Source: Teratosphaeria epicoccoides
Lineage: Eukaryota; Ascomycota; Dothideomycetes; Mycosphaerellales; Teratosphaeriaceae
Assembly: GCA_021401465.1 (NCBI GenBank)
Contig: JADDMT010000011.1
Location: 310,001 to 374,000 of the forward strand
DNA length: 64,000 bases
Direction: 5' to 3'
The first letter of the stretch is position 1. Every line of letters begins with the position of its first letter. Below, piece after piece: positions 22,226 through 32,393 of the stretch. Under the pieces are notes generated by a model. It was not told the origin of the DNA. It ran no database searches and saw only the letters and a list, made by a program, of their open reading frames with translations. The translations under genes and the position numbers were made by a program.

Positions 22226-23647
22226 CTACCTACCTGCACGGGGTCTACTAAACACCCCGAAGCGACTATGAGTAACGGGGGTAGTAACGCCACGAAGAGA
22301 GGCCGGCATCTTCTTCTTTAGTAGGTTACGAGAGAGCTCGTCTTTAGAGCCTATAGTAGCTAGAGAACTAGCGACATCCTTACCGCGCCTAGTCGCGATG
22401 ACTACCTCATCCTTAGCATTAGAAGGCAAAGAGACTCGAGCGCGCTTGCAGCTGTCGCGCTCGGCCCTCGAGATCATCTTGCGCTTCTTGACATGAGTGT
22501 CGACTACATCATCGGACTTAGTGTCTCCCTTAGGCGCAACTAGTATAGTGACACTATAGCGCGAAGGGATCACGTTAGGACCGAAGGTATCCTAGACGTC
22601 GTCATCCTCCTCATCCTTAAAGATCTAGCCTAGAGGCTTGTGCTTTAGCGTCTTGACAGACGTAGTACAGGTCGCAAGCAGGGAAGGTTCGGCTTCCTCG
22701 TCGCTGACCTTGATTTTGGCCCTGGCCCTCTTCTTCTTCTTAGACAGTAGCGTCAAGGCGGCGTAGGCGGCAGCGCTACAATGTGTTAGCTATACGCACG
22801 CGACAGGATTCGAGTAAGTAACTTACGGCTTAGTCCTTAGGACTAGCTTAGAGGCAGGCTGTCTCTTAGTACGGCGCTAGGGCGTGGCCTTAGCGGCAGG
22901 AGCAGTGAATTGCTTGATGACCTTCTTACAGATCATCCGCGTCTTAAAGTCATCGTCAATAGAGGCAAGGGCCCCGAGTTGCTAACGCTAACAGCTAGTC
23001 GGATATTTCTCGACACTAACGTTAGCCTAGCGGAGAAAGTCAGCATTCATACTTAGAGGGTACCCGCACTATATACATACTATAGCAAAGGTCTCGACCC
23101 TAACAGTTAGCACCTTCAAGATCTTCTAGACTAAGTCTACGATTAGACCTAGACAAACGTTTTCGCCTGTTAGCAGAGAGTCGAAGCGAACACTGCTGTA
23201 AGAACAGTTAGCAGTCGCGGTGAAGCACAAGAGAGCGCCGAGCAGGTAGGCGAGTGCCTCGCGGTACTTAGCCTATAGCCTGTTCATAGTTAGAGTGCCT
23301 TTAGTAATCCCCTTGTCGCGCGTACTCTAGAAGTCATCGATGTTATGGCAGAGCTAGTTGTACTCGCTGTATACCTCTTTAGGGAGGTCTTAGCATTTTT
23401 GATACTTGCTATTATAGTTGACATAATTGCAGTAGACACTGCCCTCATCAAATCCGCTGATGTAGATCTTAGCTACGCTTCGGTTAGTATAAGTCACGCA
23501 TACCTCGCGGGTAGGGGACGCCTTACTAACACGCGGAGGAGAGATGTGTGCAGCTTGGCTACTAAGGTTGTTAAGGCATCGTCAACATGAGCGACAATCG
23601 CGGGCAGAGCGAGTAGCGTCGAACTTAGTCTGCAGCATATAAGCCAT
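22226..23647 (-). pseudogene. E5 antisense ORF, cysteine-rich, 474 codons
   Basis: The minus-strand frame runs from ATG 23647 to a stop at 22226, interrupted only by RIP-type stops (nearly all TAG). The last 115 codons are fully open. Near the N-terminus is a cluster CRSC-x-RC (about residues 18-23), then a second Cys-containing stretch ending KYQKC. The C-terminal half is basic, with KKKKRARAKIKV and HVKKRKMISRAERDSCKRA. I do not recognise a defined domain. The arrangement recalls uncharacterised cysteine-rich proteins found near gypsy elements in ascomycetes (inference from memory). The same frame is kept in E2 (29449-30873), with length changes of +6 and -3 bases, so both copies descend from a coding ancestor. 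Confidence 0.6.
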
Positions 23648-24445
23648 TATAGCTAAGACAGGTTAATTGATCTTGATTGATTGATTAAAGAAGAAGAAGC
23701 TCTAGTATAGACCCGCAGACACAGCGAGGCGCAAGCTAAGCGAAGTAGGAGTAGAGGTCGATGTTAGTGTCTTAGAACAGGAAAGTTTAGGAAGCGACGA
23801 GGTTTTTATACCCTCTAACAGCCCCCTTGTTGCCTACCGCAACCGTTGAGCTAGTGACTTGAACTACATGCGCAGAGTACCTGCCTTTAATTAACTTACA
23901 AGGGGACCGAATAATGCAATAACGGATAACGCGGCTGTCACGCATGTACGCCGACTATACTCGTGCTAGCCTACTAGCATGGAAATGTGGCGAGGCCCGC
24001 GCTAGGAGCGCGCTCCTGCCGTTTTAAGCGGCGCGCGTAGAGTGTCCGCGTACTTTCCTACTACCCTAAGGTTCTGTAACACATTCTTTACAGTCACGAC
24101 TAAATAGGGACAGCCAAGCTACTTAGCAAGGCCGGCGCGCATGCTCGCCCTATAATTTCAAGGATTAACTGAAGTACGTACTCGTAGTTTCCTGATATCT
24201 CGATCTGCATGTAAAGCGAAGGTGTTACGAGGCCGCCTAACATGTGACAGATTAAAACCCGCCTGAGTTAGCAGCCTCCGCCCTGTACTTGCTACGAAGT
24301 TGTTAAGGTGTACGCATGACACATGTTACGTAGGCTATCTACCTATTTACCCTTGCGTAGTGTAAGCGTGCTACATCCCGTACCCTATACGTTCCGCGTG
24401 CATTACTTGGTAAGGCTAGGGACATCCTCATAGGAGGAGGGGCAG
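23648..24445. other. E5 3' untranslated region, about 800 bp
   Basis: Between the antisense ATG and the 3' LTR I see no coding frame. It includes a short TTGA/TTGATT repeat near 23670, an AAGAAGAAG run, and the polypurine tract AGGAGGAGGGGCAG just before the LTR. It should contain the promoter of the antisense frame if one exists. Confidence 0.6.
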
Positions 24446-24805
24446 TAATACGGTTAATACTAGGGGGCCATTAGAACCGCATAGGTTCTAATGCCCGCCC
24501 TTAGTATGCAGTGACCCTGCTACATATAGTAAGGGGGTCCTTCGTACATACGTTAGCTTGTATGTCGTCTAAGTAGGATTAGTTGTCGACGTAGGACGCC
24601 CCTACGTCGCTGACCCTACGGTACCCCTACAGGGTTAGGCTCAGACATGCTTTCCCTAATTAAGGAGCGTCAGGGGTTATAAGCACCCTTAGCGCCACCT
24701 CTGCGATAAGCAGAAAGCAGCGCTGTCTTGTACCTACTAAAAGGTCGGATTACTCTGTCATACTACGAGATATTTTCATATCATATAGCATATACATCTA
24801 TATCA
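24446..24805 (+). repeat. E5 3' LTR, 360 bp
   Basis: It begins TAATACGG (RIP form of TGATACGG) and ends TATCA, followed by the target duplication agatt. It has the same length as the 5' LTR; the visible differences are mostly transitions. Confidence 0.93.
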
Positions 24806-27560
24806 AGATTCTCCGGAAATACCTAGAAGACAACCTCTAGAAAGGCTTCATCCGCGAGTCGTAGTCCCTAGCTGGATATCTAATCCTGTTTGTGCCTAAG
24901 GGGGAAGATAACTAGCGACTCTACGTAGATTATCGTGGATTAAACGACATCACGATAAAGAATAGTTATCTACTTCCTTTGCTCTCGGAATTGCAGGACC
25001 GCCCGCAAGGAGCAATGTAGTTCTCGAAGTTCGACATACCTAGAGCGTATAACCGAATTCGAATTAAGGAAGGCGAAGAATAGAAGACTACGTTCTGAAC
25101 TAGGTTTAGACATTACAAGTACATAGTCATGCTATTTAGGTTAACAAACGCCCTAGCTACATAGCAGGCATTTATTAACAACGTACTACGAGAGTACCTC
25201 GACGTCTTTGTAGTTATATACCTAGACAACATCCTCGTCTATTCCCGGACGATCGAAGAGCATAGGACTCACATGCGCAAGGTACTTTAGAAACTCTAGG
25301 ATTACCGGCTAAAGGTCAAGCTGCAGAAGAGCGAGTTTCATAAGCAGGAAGTATAATTCCTTAGCTACGTAGTAGCATAGAATAGAATCAAGATAGACAC
25401 TAAGAAAGTCTAGGTCGTAAAAGAGTAGCCTACACTAACTAATGTTAAGGAAGTATAGTCCTTCCTTAGATTCGCTAACTTCTACAGGAGATTTGTAGCA
25501 AACTATTTAAAGATCATGGCACTACTTACGACTCTTACGACAAAGGATATACTATTCGTATAGGACGACGCCTAAAGGAATGCCTTCAAGGAACTTAAGC
25601 GACAATTTACAGATTAGCCGATCTTACTTGTGTTCGACCTAGATAAGCCTATCATAGTCGAAACAGATGCCTCTGACGTAGCACTTAGGGCATGCTTAAG
25701 TCAACTAGGACCGAGTAGACGACTACAGCTAGTCGCCTACTACTCGAGGAAATTGTCTAGACTAGAACTCCGTTATGATGTCTACAATAAGGAACTTCTA
25801 GCTATAGTAGACGCCTACAAGGCCTAGCGAGTCTACTTAGAAGGTTCTAAGCACTAGGTCACGGTCTACACAGACCATGAGAACTTGCGATACTTCATAA
25901 CGACGAAAGAGTTAAACTGACGACAGGTTCGGTAGAGTAAGGAGCTCTCTAGTTTTAACTGCAAGATCGTCTATCGCAAGGGGACTGATAACGCACGCGC
26001 CGATGCACTTAGCCGCTAGACGGACTACATGAAGGGCGTGAAGCAGGAGAAACATGCTGTTCTCCAGGAAAATAGCGATAGCACGCTAGGAGTTAACTGA
26101 CTCGCGGCCACGACTGTCACATAGACTAGTAGATTTCAGGACGACCTAAAGAACGCGCTAATCCATGACCTAACTGCACTCGCTGTCCGCGACGACATTA
26201 ATAGACAGGAGGATTAGGAAGACGAAGACGGAATCCTTCTGTTTCAAGGATTAGTATACATGCTAACGTCTTTACGATTAGAACTACTACGCCTCTGACA
26301 TGACGTACCTTAGGCAGGACACCCGGGAGTGTCTAAAATGAAGCAAATTCTCCGACAAGAATATTACTTCCCTAGGATAAGCAAGGTAATCGAGGACTAC
26401 GTCTGTTAATATGTAACTTGCTAACAAAGTAAGCATAACTATCACAAACCGTATAGGCTACTACGACTACTTAAGGTACCTTAACGGCCATAGGAATTGC
26501 TCGCCATGGATTTCATCGTTAAACTACCTTAGTCGAGAGAACCCGCTACTAATGAGTTCTTCGACAGGATCATGGTAGTAGTCGACCGATTCACTAAGTT
26601 TAGGAAGTTTATCCCTTACTACGAAGACTTTAAGACTAAAGATATTACGCATGTCTTCATCAAATGGGTAGTAGCACTACACGGCATGCTATAGGACCTA
26701 GTAACGGATCGAGGATCCATGTTTACCTCTAACTTCTAGAGAGCCCTAATAAGACAATTCTAGGTCAAACATCGACTAAGTACTTCCTTCTACCCTTAGA
26801 CAGATAGACAGACAGAACGCCTAAATCAGACGTTAGAATAGTACCTTCGATCCTATGTGAATAGGGACTAGAACAACTAGGTAGAGTTGTTGCTAATAGC
26901 ATAGCTCGCGTATAATAGTACGCTAGCAGAGTCGACAGGACTCTCGCCATTTCAGATAGCGTATGGATTAGCTATAGAAGACATTCCGGACGTCTTAGCT
27001 AGTAATCTAAACCTAGTAGCACTCGGACGAGTAGAACATCTACGCCGACTGCAAACAGAAGCACGACTCGACCTGCAGTTCTATTAGCAGAACATAGCAT
27101 GGTACGTGAATCGTAAGAGAATTAAGGGACTAATTCTAAAGGAGGGGGACAAGGTGTATCTCCTCCGCTATTACATCAAATTAGACAAGCCGAGTAAAAA
27201 ACTAGACGCTGTAAAACTAGGACCATTCAGGATTAAGGCTAAGAAGGGACTAGTTAATTTTGAGTTACAGCTACCCGAGCAGATGAGAATACACCTAGTA
27301 TTCTATGTCTCTCTACTAGAACAAGCAGCGCTAGACGCTACACTATAGTCAGAACCCTTACTACTCGACCCTGAAGTAGAAGAACCGGAGTACACTGTCG
27401 AGAGGATTATCGACACTCGCTAGCAGGACGGACAGTGAGAGTACTTAGTAAAATGGGAAGGATATAGGAGTACCGAGAACACCTAGGAACCCCTAGAACA
27501 TCTGCGAAACTGTTAGCAAAAGATACGAAGTTTCGAGAAAGGAACGAACCTAGGAAGAAG
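24806..27560 (+). pseudogene. E3 pol continued (RT, RNase H, integrase, chromodomain)
   Basis: This resumes the RT of E3 after E5. The catalytic motif reads YLDN (25219-25230), a G-to-A loss of one of the two catalytic aspartates. RNase H is seen at about 25630-26020 (ETDASDVALRACLS), including a fully open 65-codon piece. Integrase covers about 26290-27000. An open 80-codon piece at 27106-27348 is the integrase C-terminal region. The chromodomain at about 27388-27520 has EYTVE and LVKWEGY. Otherwise it is broken by TAG/TAA/TGA. Confidence 0.9.
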
Positions 27561-28182
27561 ATCCTAAGCCACGACTAGACTCCTGCGGGACGCTGTCGAC
27601 TAGCTCGGCTATCACGCCATCCAGGAAACCCTAATATGAGGCGTTAGCGAAACCCTCTATTACGCTCCATGTCGTAGGACTAAGAGCGAGACCTACGGAA
27701 GGATCTAGGTCAAGGAGAAACCTAGCCTGCGAGAGAGCTTGTTCCTCGGCCTCATCCTCCCTAATCTCACGCTCCTCGAGAGCGCGACTATCCTCGACCT
27801 CCTAGTCGACTACGTCTAACTGTTTTCGAAGACGCATCTCCTTTACATGCGCCTCTATCATCTTCTGCGAAGCCTTGGCTAGGACTGCTTTCGCATGATT
27901 AAGATCGGCAGTTAGTCTTTTCCGCTAATCGCCTAACTTCTTCTATTCGACCTCTGTTACCTTCGCGTCGTAACTCCGACAGTTGCTAAAGTGACATTAC
28001 AAACATTTCCCTAAAGAAATGTGTACCTGACAAACGAGTTTTAACTCTTGACACCGAGTGCAGGACTTCATGCTATCCTAGCCCTAACGATAGATTCGAT
28101 TCGCGCGGCGTTTACGTTTCTGCGTTAAAGGGGCGTCAGTGTCTAGAATGACACAAGGCAGTAATGTAGAAAGAGAAGACAT
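27493..28182 (-). pseudogene. E3 antisense ORF, Zn2Cys6-like plus coiled coil
   Basis: This copy preserves cysteine codons lost in E4: KSCTRCQELKLVCQ is readable without a stop, followed by SLGKC, then C and NCRSYDAKVTEVE. With E4 it fixes the spacing C-x2-C-x6-C-x8-C-x2-C-x4-C. A long Lys/Glu/Ala/Leu-rich helix follows (DLNHAKAVLAKASQKMIEAH). The ATG is at 28182, 80 bp from the 3' LTR. The left end is inferred from the length in E4. Confidence 0.62.
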
Positions 28183-28261
28183 CACAGCGTAAAAAAAGTG
28201 ACAAGAGAAACCCCGCACTAATAAGGTAGCTTAGGGACGAGCTAGGCTAAGAGGGGGATAG

Positions 28262-28750
28262 TGTCATAAGTGTTAGGAGTACTGTCCGGAGTACTATAGG
28301 ATACAGGATCATAAGGGTCCTAAGTGCTATGAGTTATAGTATAGTTATAGGAGTACTATGAGTTATAGGCATAGTCATAGGAGAAAGGATCTGTCACGTG
28401 AGGACAGATCCCCGGATCTGTAGGGTTAGTCTACAGATCTATAGGCCTATAAGGAAGAAGGGATCTGTCACGGGATAATAGACCCTTAGATCTGTAGGCT
28501 TAGTCTATAGATCTGTAGACACGGATCTATCGGGTCTGTTAACAGATCTAACAGAGCTGCTCTGTCTCTCTAGTATATAGGGATAGCTTTAGGACAGGCA
28601 GTTAGGAGCTTCGTGCTTAATCTTAATTTAATCCTCTCTTGCTTAGAGGAGAGTCAGTTACAAGGTCAACTGCTATTGTCGATATTCTTCATAGCTCTGC
28701 GAGTCTAACACCTGATCCCCTTCCTGCTATTAGCACCTACCCTTATGACA
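28262..28750 (+). repeat. E3 3' LTR, 489 bp
   Basis: It runs from TGTCATAAG to CTTATGACA, preceded by the polypurine tract at 28249-28261 and followed by the target duplication ccgat (28751-28755). It defines the full-length family A LTR used to interpret the split 5' copy. Confidence 0.95.
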
Positions 28751-29235
28751 CCGATGTAGTACGCAGTTAGTACGAAGGTGTTACTATTAACGAATTATCT
28801 TAAGCTGAAACTTCCAAGTAAGAAGATGATGCCAAGGTTTGTCGGACCCTTCTAGATATGCGACGCGATAGGCTTGCAGGCGTACTAGCTATCGTTACTA
28901 TTGTCGTATTATGTGCATGATGTCTTCTACGTATCTCTACTTAAACTATAGGTATAGCGCAAGAGTAAAGAGCCTGCGGACCTAATGCTAGTAGCAGAAG
29001 AGAACGAAGAGTAGGAAGTCAGGGGTATTAAGGACAGTATGTAGCGTAAAGGCGTAACGTACTATCTAGTAAAGTAGAAAGGATACCTACCTAAGTATAC
29101 ATAATAGGTTCTAGCTAAAGACTACAAGAACGCTCTAGAAGCTATTCGTGAATTCGAAGAGTAGAGGAGGTATAAGCAGGGCTTAAGAAGGTTGATTTAT
29201 AGGAAGATAAGAGTTTCAGAGCAGAGTTCTTAACA
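28751..29235 (+). pseudogene. E2 pol, C-terminal remnant with chromodomain
   Basis: This resumes E2 after E3, starting with the duplicated ccgat. It aligns with E5 21530-22010 and carries the decayed chromodomain and basic C-terminus. Many more TAG/TAA and Ile/Asn-type changes are visible than in E5. Confidence 0.85.
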
Positions 29236-29448
29236 TGTGTATATAGCGTATGACGCGTAAAGTGACAACAAGAAACAAACGCCCTACTTATACATTATTA
29301 ATGCCTAAAGGCACACCTAGAATAAATCTAAGGAGAACAAGAGACATGCTTAGATTAGCTTCGTAGCTAATGCTTAGCAACTACTAGTTAGGGGCTTCCT
29401 GACTAAACCTGAAGTAGAAGAGTCTTTCTTGTTATAGTCCGCTAGGGA

Positions 29449-30873
29449 CTACCTACCTACACGGGGTCTACTAAACACCCTGAAGCGACTAGGAGTAACG
29501 GGAGTAGTAACGCCACGAAGAGAGGCTAGCATCTTCTTCTTTAGTAGGTTACAAGGGAGCTCGTCTTTAGAGCCCATAGTAGCTAGAGAGCTAGCGACAT
29601 CCTTACCGCGCCTAGTCGCGACAACTACCTCCTCCTTATCCTTAGCATTAGAAGGCAAAGAGACTTAGGCGCGCTTGCGGCTGTCGCGCTTAGCCCTCGA
29701 GATTATCTTGCGCTTCTTGACATAAGTGTCGACTACATCATCGGACTTAGTGTCTCCCTTAGGCGTAACTAGTATGGTAACACTATAGCGTAAAGGGATC
29801 ACGCTAGGACTAAAGGTATCCTAGACATTATTATCCTCCTCATTCTTAAAGATCTAGCCTAGAGGCTTGTGCCTTAGCGTCTTAGCGGACATAGTGCAGA
29901 TTGCAAGCAGGGAAGGTTCGGCTTCCTTGTCGCTAACCTTAATTTTGGCCCTAGCCTTCTTCTTCTTCTTAGATAGTAGCGTCGAGGCAGCGTAGGCGGC
30001 AGCGCTACAATGTGTTAGCTATACGCACGCGACAGGATTCGAGTAAGTAACTTACGGCTTAGTCCTTAGGACTAGCTTAGAGGCAGGCTGCCTCTTAGTA
30101 TAGCGCTAGGGTGTAGCCTTAGTAGTAGGAATAGTAAATTGCTTAATAATCTTCTTATAGATCATCCGCGTCTTGAAGTCATTGTTAATAGAGGCAAGGG
30201 CCCTGAGTTACTAACGCTAGCGGCTAGTCGGATACTTCTCGACACTAATGTTAGCCTAGTGGAGAAAGTCAGCATTTATACTTAGAGGGTACCCGCACTA
30301 TATACGTACTATAGCGAAGGTCTTGACCCTAATAGTTAGTACCTTTAAGATCTTCTAGACTAAGTCTACAATCAGACCTAGACAAACGTTTTCGCCTGTT
30401 AGTAGAGAGTCGAAGTAAACACTGCTATAAGAACGGTTAGCAGTCGCGGTAAAGCACAAGAGGGCGCTAAGTAGGTAGGCAAGTGCCTCTTAGTACTTAG
30501 CCTGTAGCCTATTCATAGTTAGAGTACCTTTAGTAATCCCCTTGTTACGTATACTCTAGAAGTCATTAATGTTATAGCAGAGCTAGTTATACTTGCTATA
30601 CACCTCTTTAGGGAGGTCTTAGCATTTTTTATGCTTGCTATTATAGTTAACATAATTGTAGTAGATACTACCCTTATTAAATCTGCTAACGCAGATCTTA
30701 GCTACGCTTTAGTTAGTATAAGCTACGCATACCTCGCGGGTAGGGGACGCCTTACTAACACGCGGAGGAGAGATGTGTATAGCTTAGCTGCTAAGGTTAT
30801 TAAGGCATTGTTAACATAAGCGACAATCGCAGGCAGAGTAAGTGTTAAACTTAGTCTATAGCATATAAGCTAT
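29449..30873 (-). pseudogene. E2 antisense cysteine-rich ORF, heavily RIPed
   Basis: This is the counterpart of the E5 antisense frame. Its start codon has become ATA (30873-30871). Relative to E5 it has a 6-base insertion near its 3' end (KDKEEV in place of KDEV) and a 3-base deletion near its start, so the frame is kept over 475 codons. It is densely interrupted by stops. The last 69 codons are open. Confidence 0.55.
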
Positions 30874-31673
30874 TATTGCTAAGGTAAGTTAATTGATCTT
30901 AATTAATTGATTAAAGAAGAAGAAGCTCTAGTTTAGACCTATAGACATAGTAAGGTGCAGGCTAAGCAAAATGAAAGCAGAGGTTAATGTTAGTGTTTTA
31001 GAACAGGAAGTTTAGGAAAGCGATAAGGTTTTTATACCTGCTAGCTAGCCCTCCTATTACCTACTATAACTGTTAAGCTAGTGACTTAAACTACATGCGC
31101 AGAGTACCTGCCTTTAGTTAACTTACAAGGGGACCGAATAATGCAAGAACAGATAATGTAGCTGTTACGCATGTATGCTAACTATACTCATGCTAGTCTA
31201 CTAGCATGAAAATATGACGAGACCTGTGCTAGGAGCGCGCTCCTGCTATTTCGAGTAGTATGCGTAGAGTGTCTGTATACATTCCTACTACCCCTAAGGT
31301 TCTATGACATGTTCTTTATAGTCATGACTAAATAGGGACAGCTAAGCTACCTAGTAAGGCTAGTGTATATGCTTACCCTATAATTTCAAAGATTAACTAA
31401 AGTATGTACTTATAGTTTCCTGATATCTTAATCTGCATGTAAAGCAAAGGTATTATAAAGCTGCCTAATATGTAACAGATTAAAACCTGTCTAAGTTAGT
31501 AACCTCTGCCCTATACTTGCTATAAAGGTGTTAAGGTATATACATAATATATGTTATGTAGGCTATCTACCTATTTACTCTTATATAGTGTAAGTATGCT
31601 ATATCCTATACCCTATATGTTCTGCATGTATTACTTAGTAAGGCTAGGGACATCCTTATAGGAGGAGGGGTAG

Positions 31674-32033
31674 TAATACAGTTAATACTAGGGGGCTATT
31701 AGAGCTACATAGGTTCTAATGCCTACCCTTAGTATGTAGTAACCCTACTACATATAGTAAGGGGGTCCTTTGTACATACATTAGCTTATATGTTATCTAA
31801 GTAGGATTAATGCTTGACATAGGATGCCCCTATGTCACTAACCCTATAGTACCCCTGCAGGGTTAGGCTTAGACATGCTTTCCCTAATTAAGGGGCGTCA
31901 GGGGTTATAAGCACCTTTAGCGCTACCTCTGTAATAAGTAGAAAGTAGCGCTATCTTGTACCTATTAAAAGGTTAGATTACTCTGTCACACTGTAAGATA
32001 TTTTCATATCATATAGCATATACATCTATATTA
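31674..32033 (+). repeat. E2 3' LTR, 360 bp
   Basis: It starts TAATACAG and ends TATTA. It matches the E5 LTR over its full 360 bp but with more C-to-T and G-to-A changes, agreeing with its greater age. It marks the right edge of the transposon block; unique DNA starts at 32034 (gtcca is a possible target duplication whose partner is outside the window). Confidence 0.92.
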
Positions 32034-32393
32034 GTCCATTGTCATTAAGTTCAGCTGCTAAAGCGACTAGTTAGTGCACGTCACAACATTTCGCTCGATA
32101 TCGACGGAAAGGGGCGTAAAGAAAGGGAGCCCTGGCCGCCTGCTCGAATCCTAAGTTGCTGCGCAATCTGTTACTCTACGTAGTAACTGTAATTCCGCAC
32201 GCGAGGCAAGCATAGTTGCGAGTCCGAGCCAGCCAATCGCGTCTCGACGGGAGGTTGAGATTGAATCCTTCGGCTTCACGTGAATGACAAACTGTCGGCA
32301 TTAACGGGGGTACTACCGTGACCGTTGCAGACTTGTTAGTGGTCGATGCATATTGAATTGAGGTCAAGAATACATGCCCGAGGGCCCGCTCCA
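32034..32393. other. Transposon-gene boundary, no gene seen
   Basis: This is unique sequence between the E2 LTR and the stop codon of the RTA1-like gene. Base composition changes sharply at 32033/32034. I see no coding frame; it probably holds the 3' end of the neighbouring transcript. Confidence 0.6.

Larger units (their letters stand above)
16637..24805 (+). mobile_element. E5: complete family B Ty3/gypsy chromovirus
   Basis: This 8169-bp element has two 360-bp LTRs and the target duplication agatt (16632-16636 and 24806-24810), inserted in the pol of E3. It is the least damaged copy in the stack by eye. Gag, RT and chromodomain motifs are all in one frame from ATG 17046 to TGA 22008-22010. 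A 474-codon antisense frame (22226-23647) and about 800 bp of unassigned sequence follow before the 3' LTR. RIP-type stops are present, so it is not expected to be autonomous. Confidence 0.95.
6568..28750 (+). mobile_element. E3: family A element carrying two nested insertions
   Basis: It is bounded by family A LTR termini and flanked by the duplication ccgat (6563-6567 and 28751-28755). Its 5' LTR is split by E4, and its pol is split by E5 at 16637-24805. Subtracting both inserts and their duplications leaves 7015 bp, against 7016 bp for E4 after adding back 27 bp deleted from one E4 LTR. One 1-bp indel was located: a missing C near 15396, where E4 keeps CC. RIP-type stops occur throughout, and the RT motif has become YLDN (25219-25230). 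Confidence 0.95.
4496..32033 (+). mobile_element. E2: family B Ty3/gypsy element, oldest, split by E3
   Basis: This is the oldest element of the stack. Its 5' LTR, gag and first half of RT are left of the window, beyond E1. The sequence resumes at 4496 within RT, runs to 6567, is interrupted by E3 (6568-28750), then continues at 28751 to its 3' LTR ending at 32033. The join is proved by the 5-bp duplication ccgat at 6563-6567 and 28751-28755; in the uninterrupted family copy E5 the word occurs once, near 21528. Without E3 and one duplication, the segment from gactc to the LTR end is 5350 bp, against 5345 bp in E5. Its right arm shows the heaviest RIP-type decay of the stack. Confidence 0.93.

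Noticed and set aside
1..32033. Regularly repeated near-palindromes as a possible CRISPR array
   Set aside because: The spacing and sequence belong to LTR copies of a eukaryotic retrotransposon; there are no unique spacers and no cas genes.
1..32033. Non-standard genetic code reading TAG as Gln or Trp
   Set aside because: TAG stands for both Gln and Trp positions, only within repeats; single-copy genes in 32-64 kb use normal codons, so RIP explains it.
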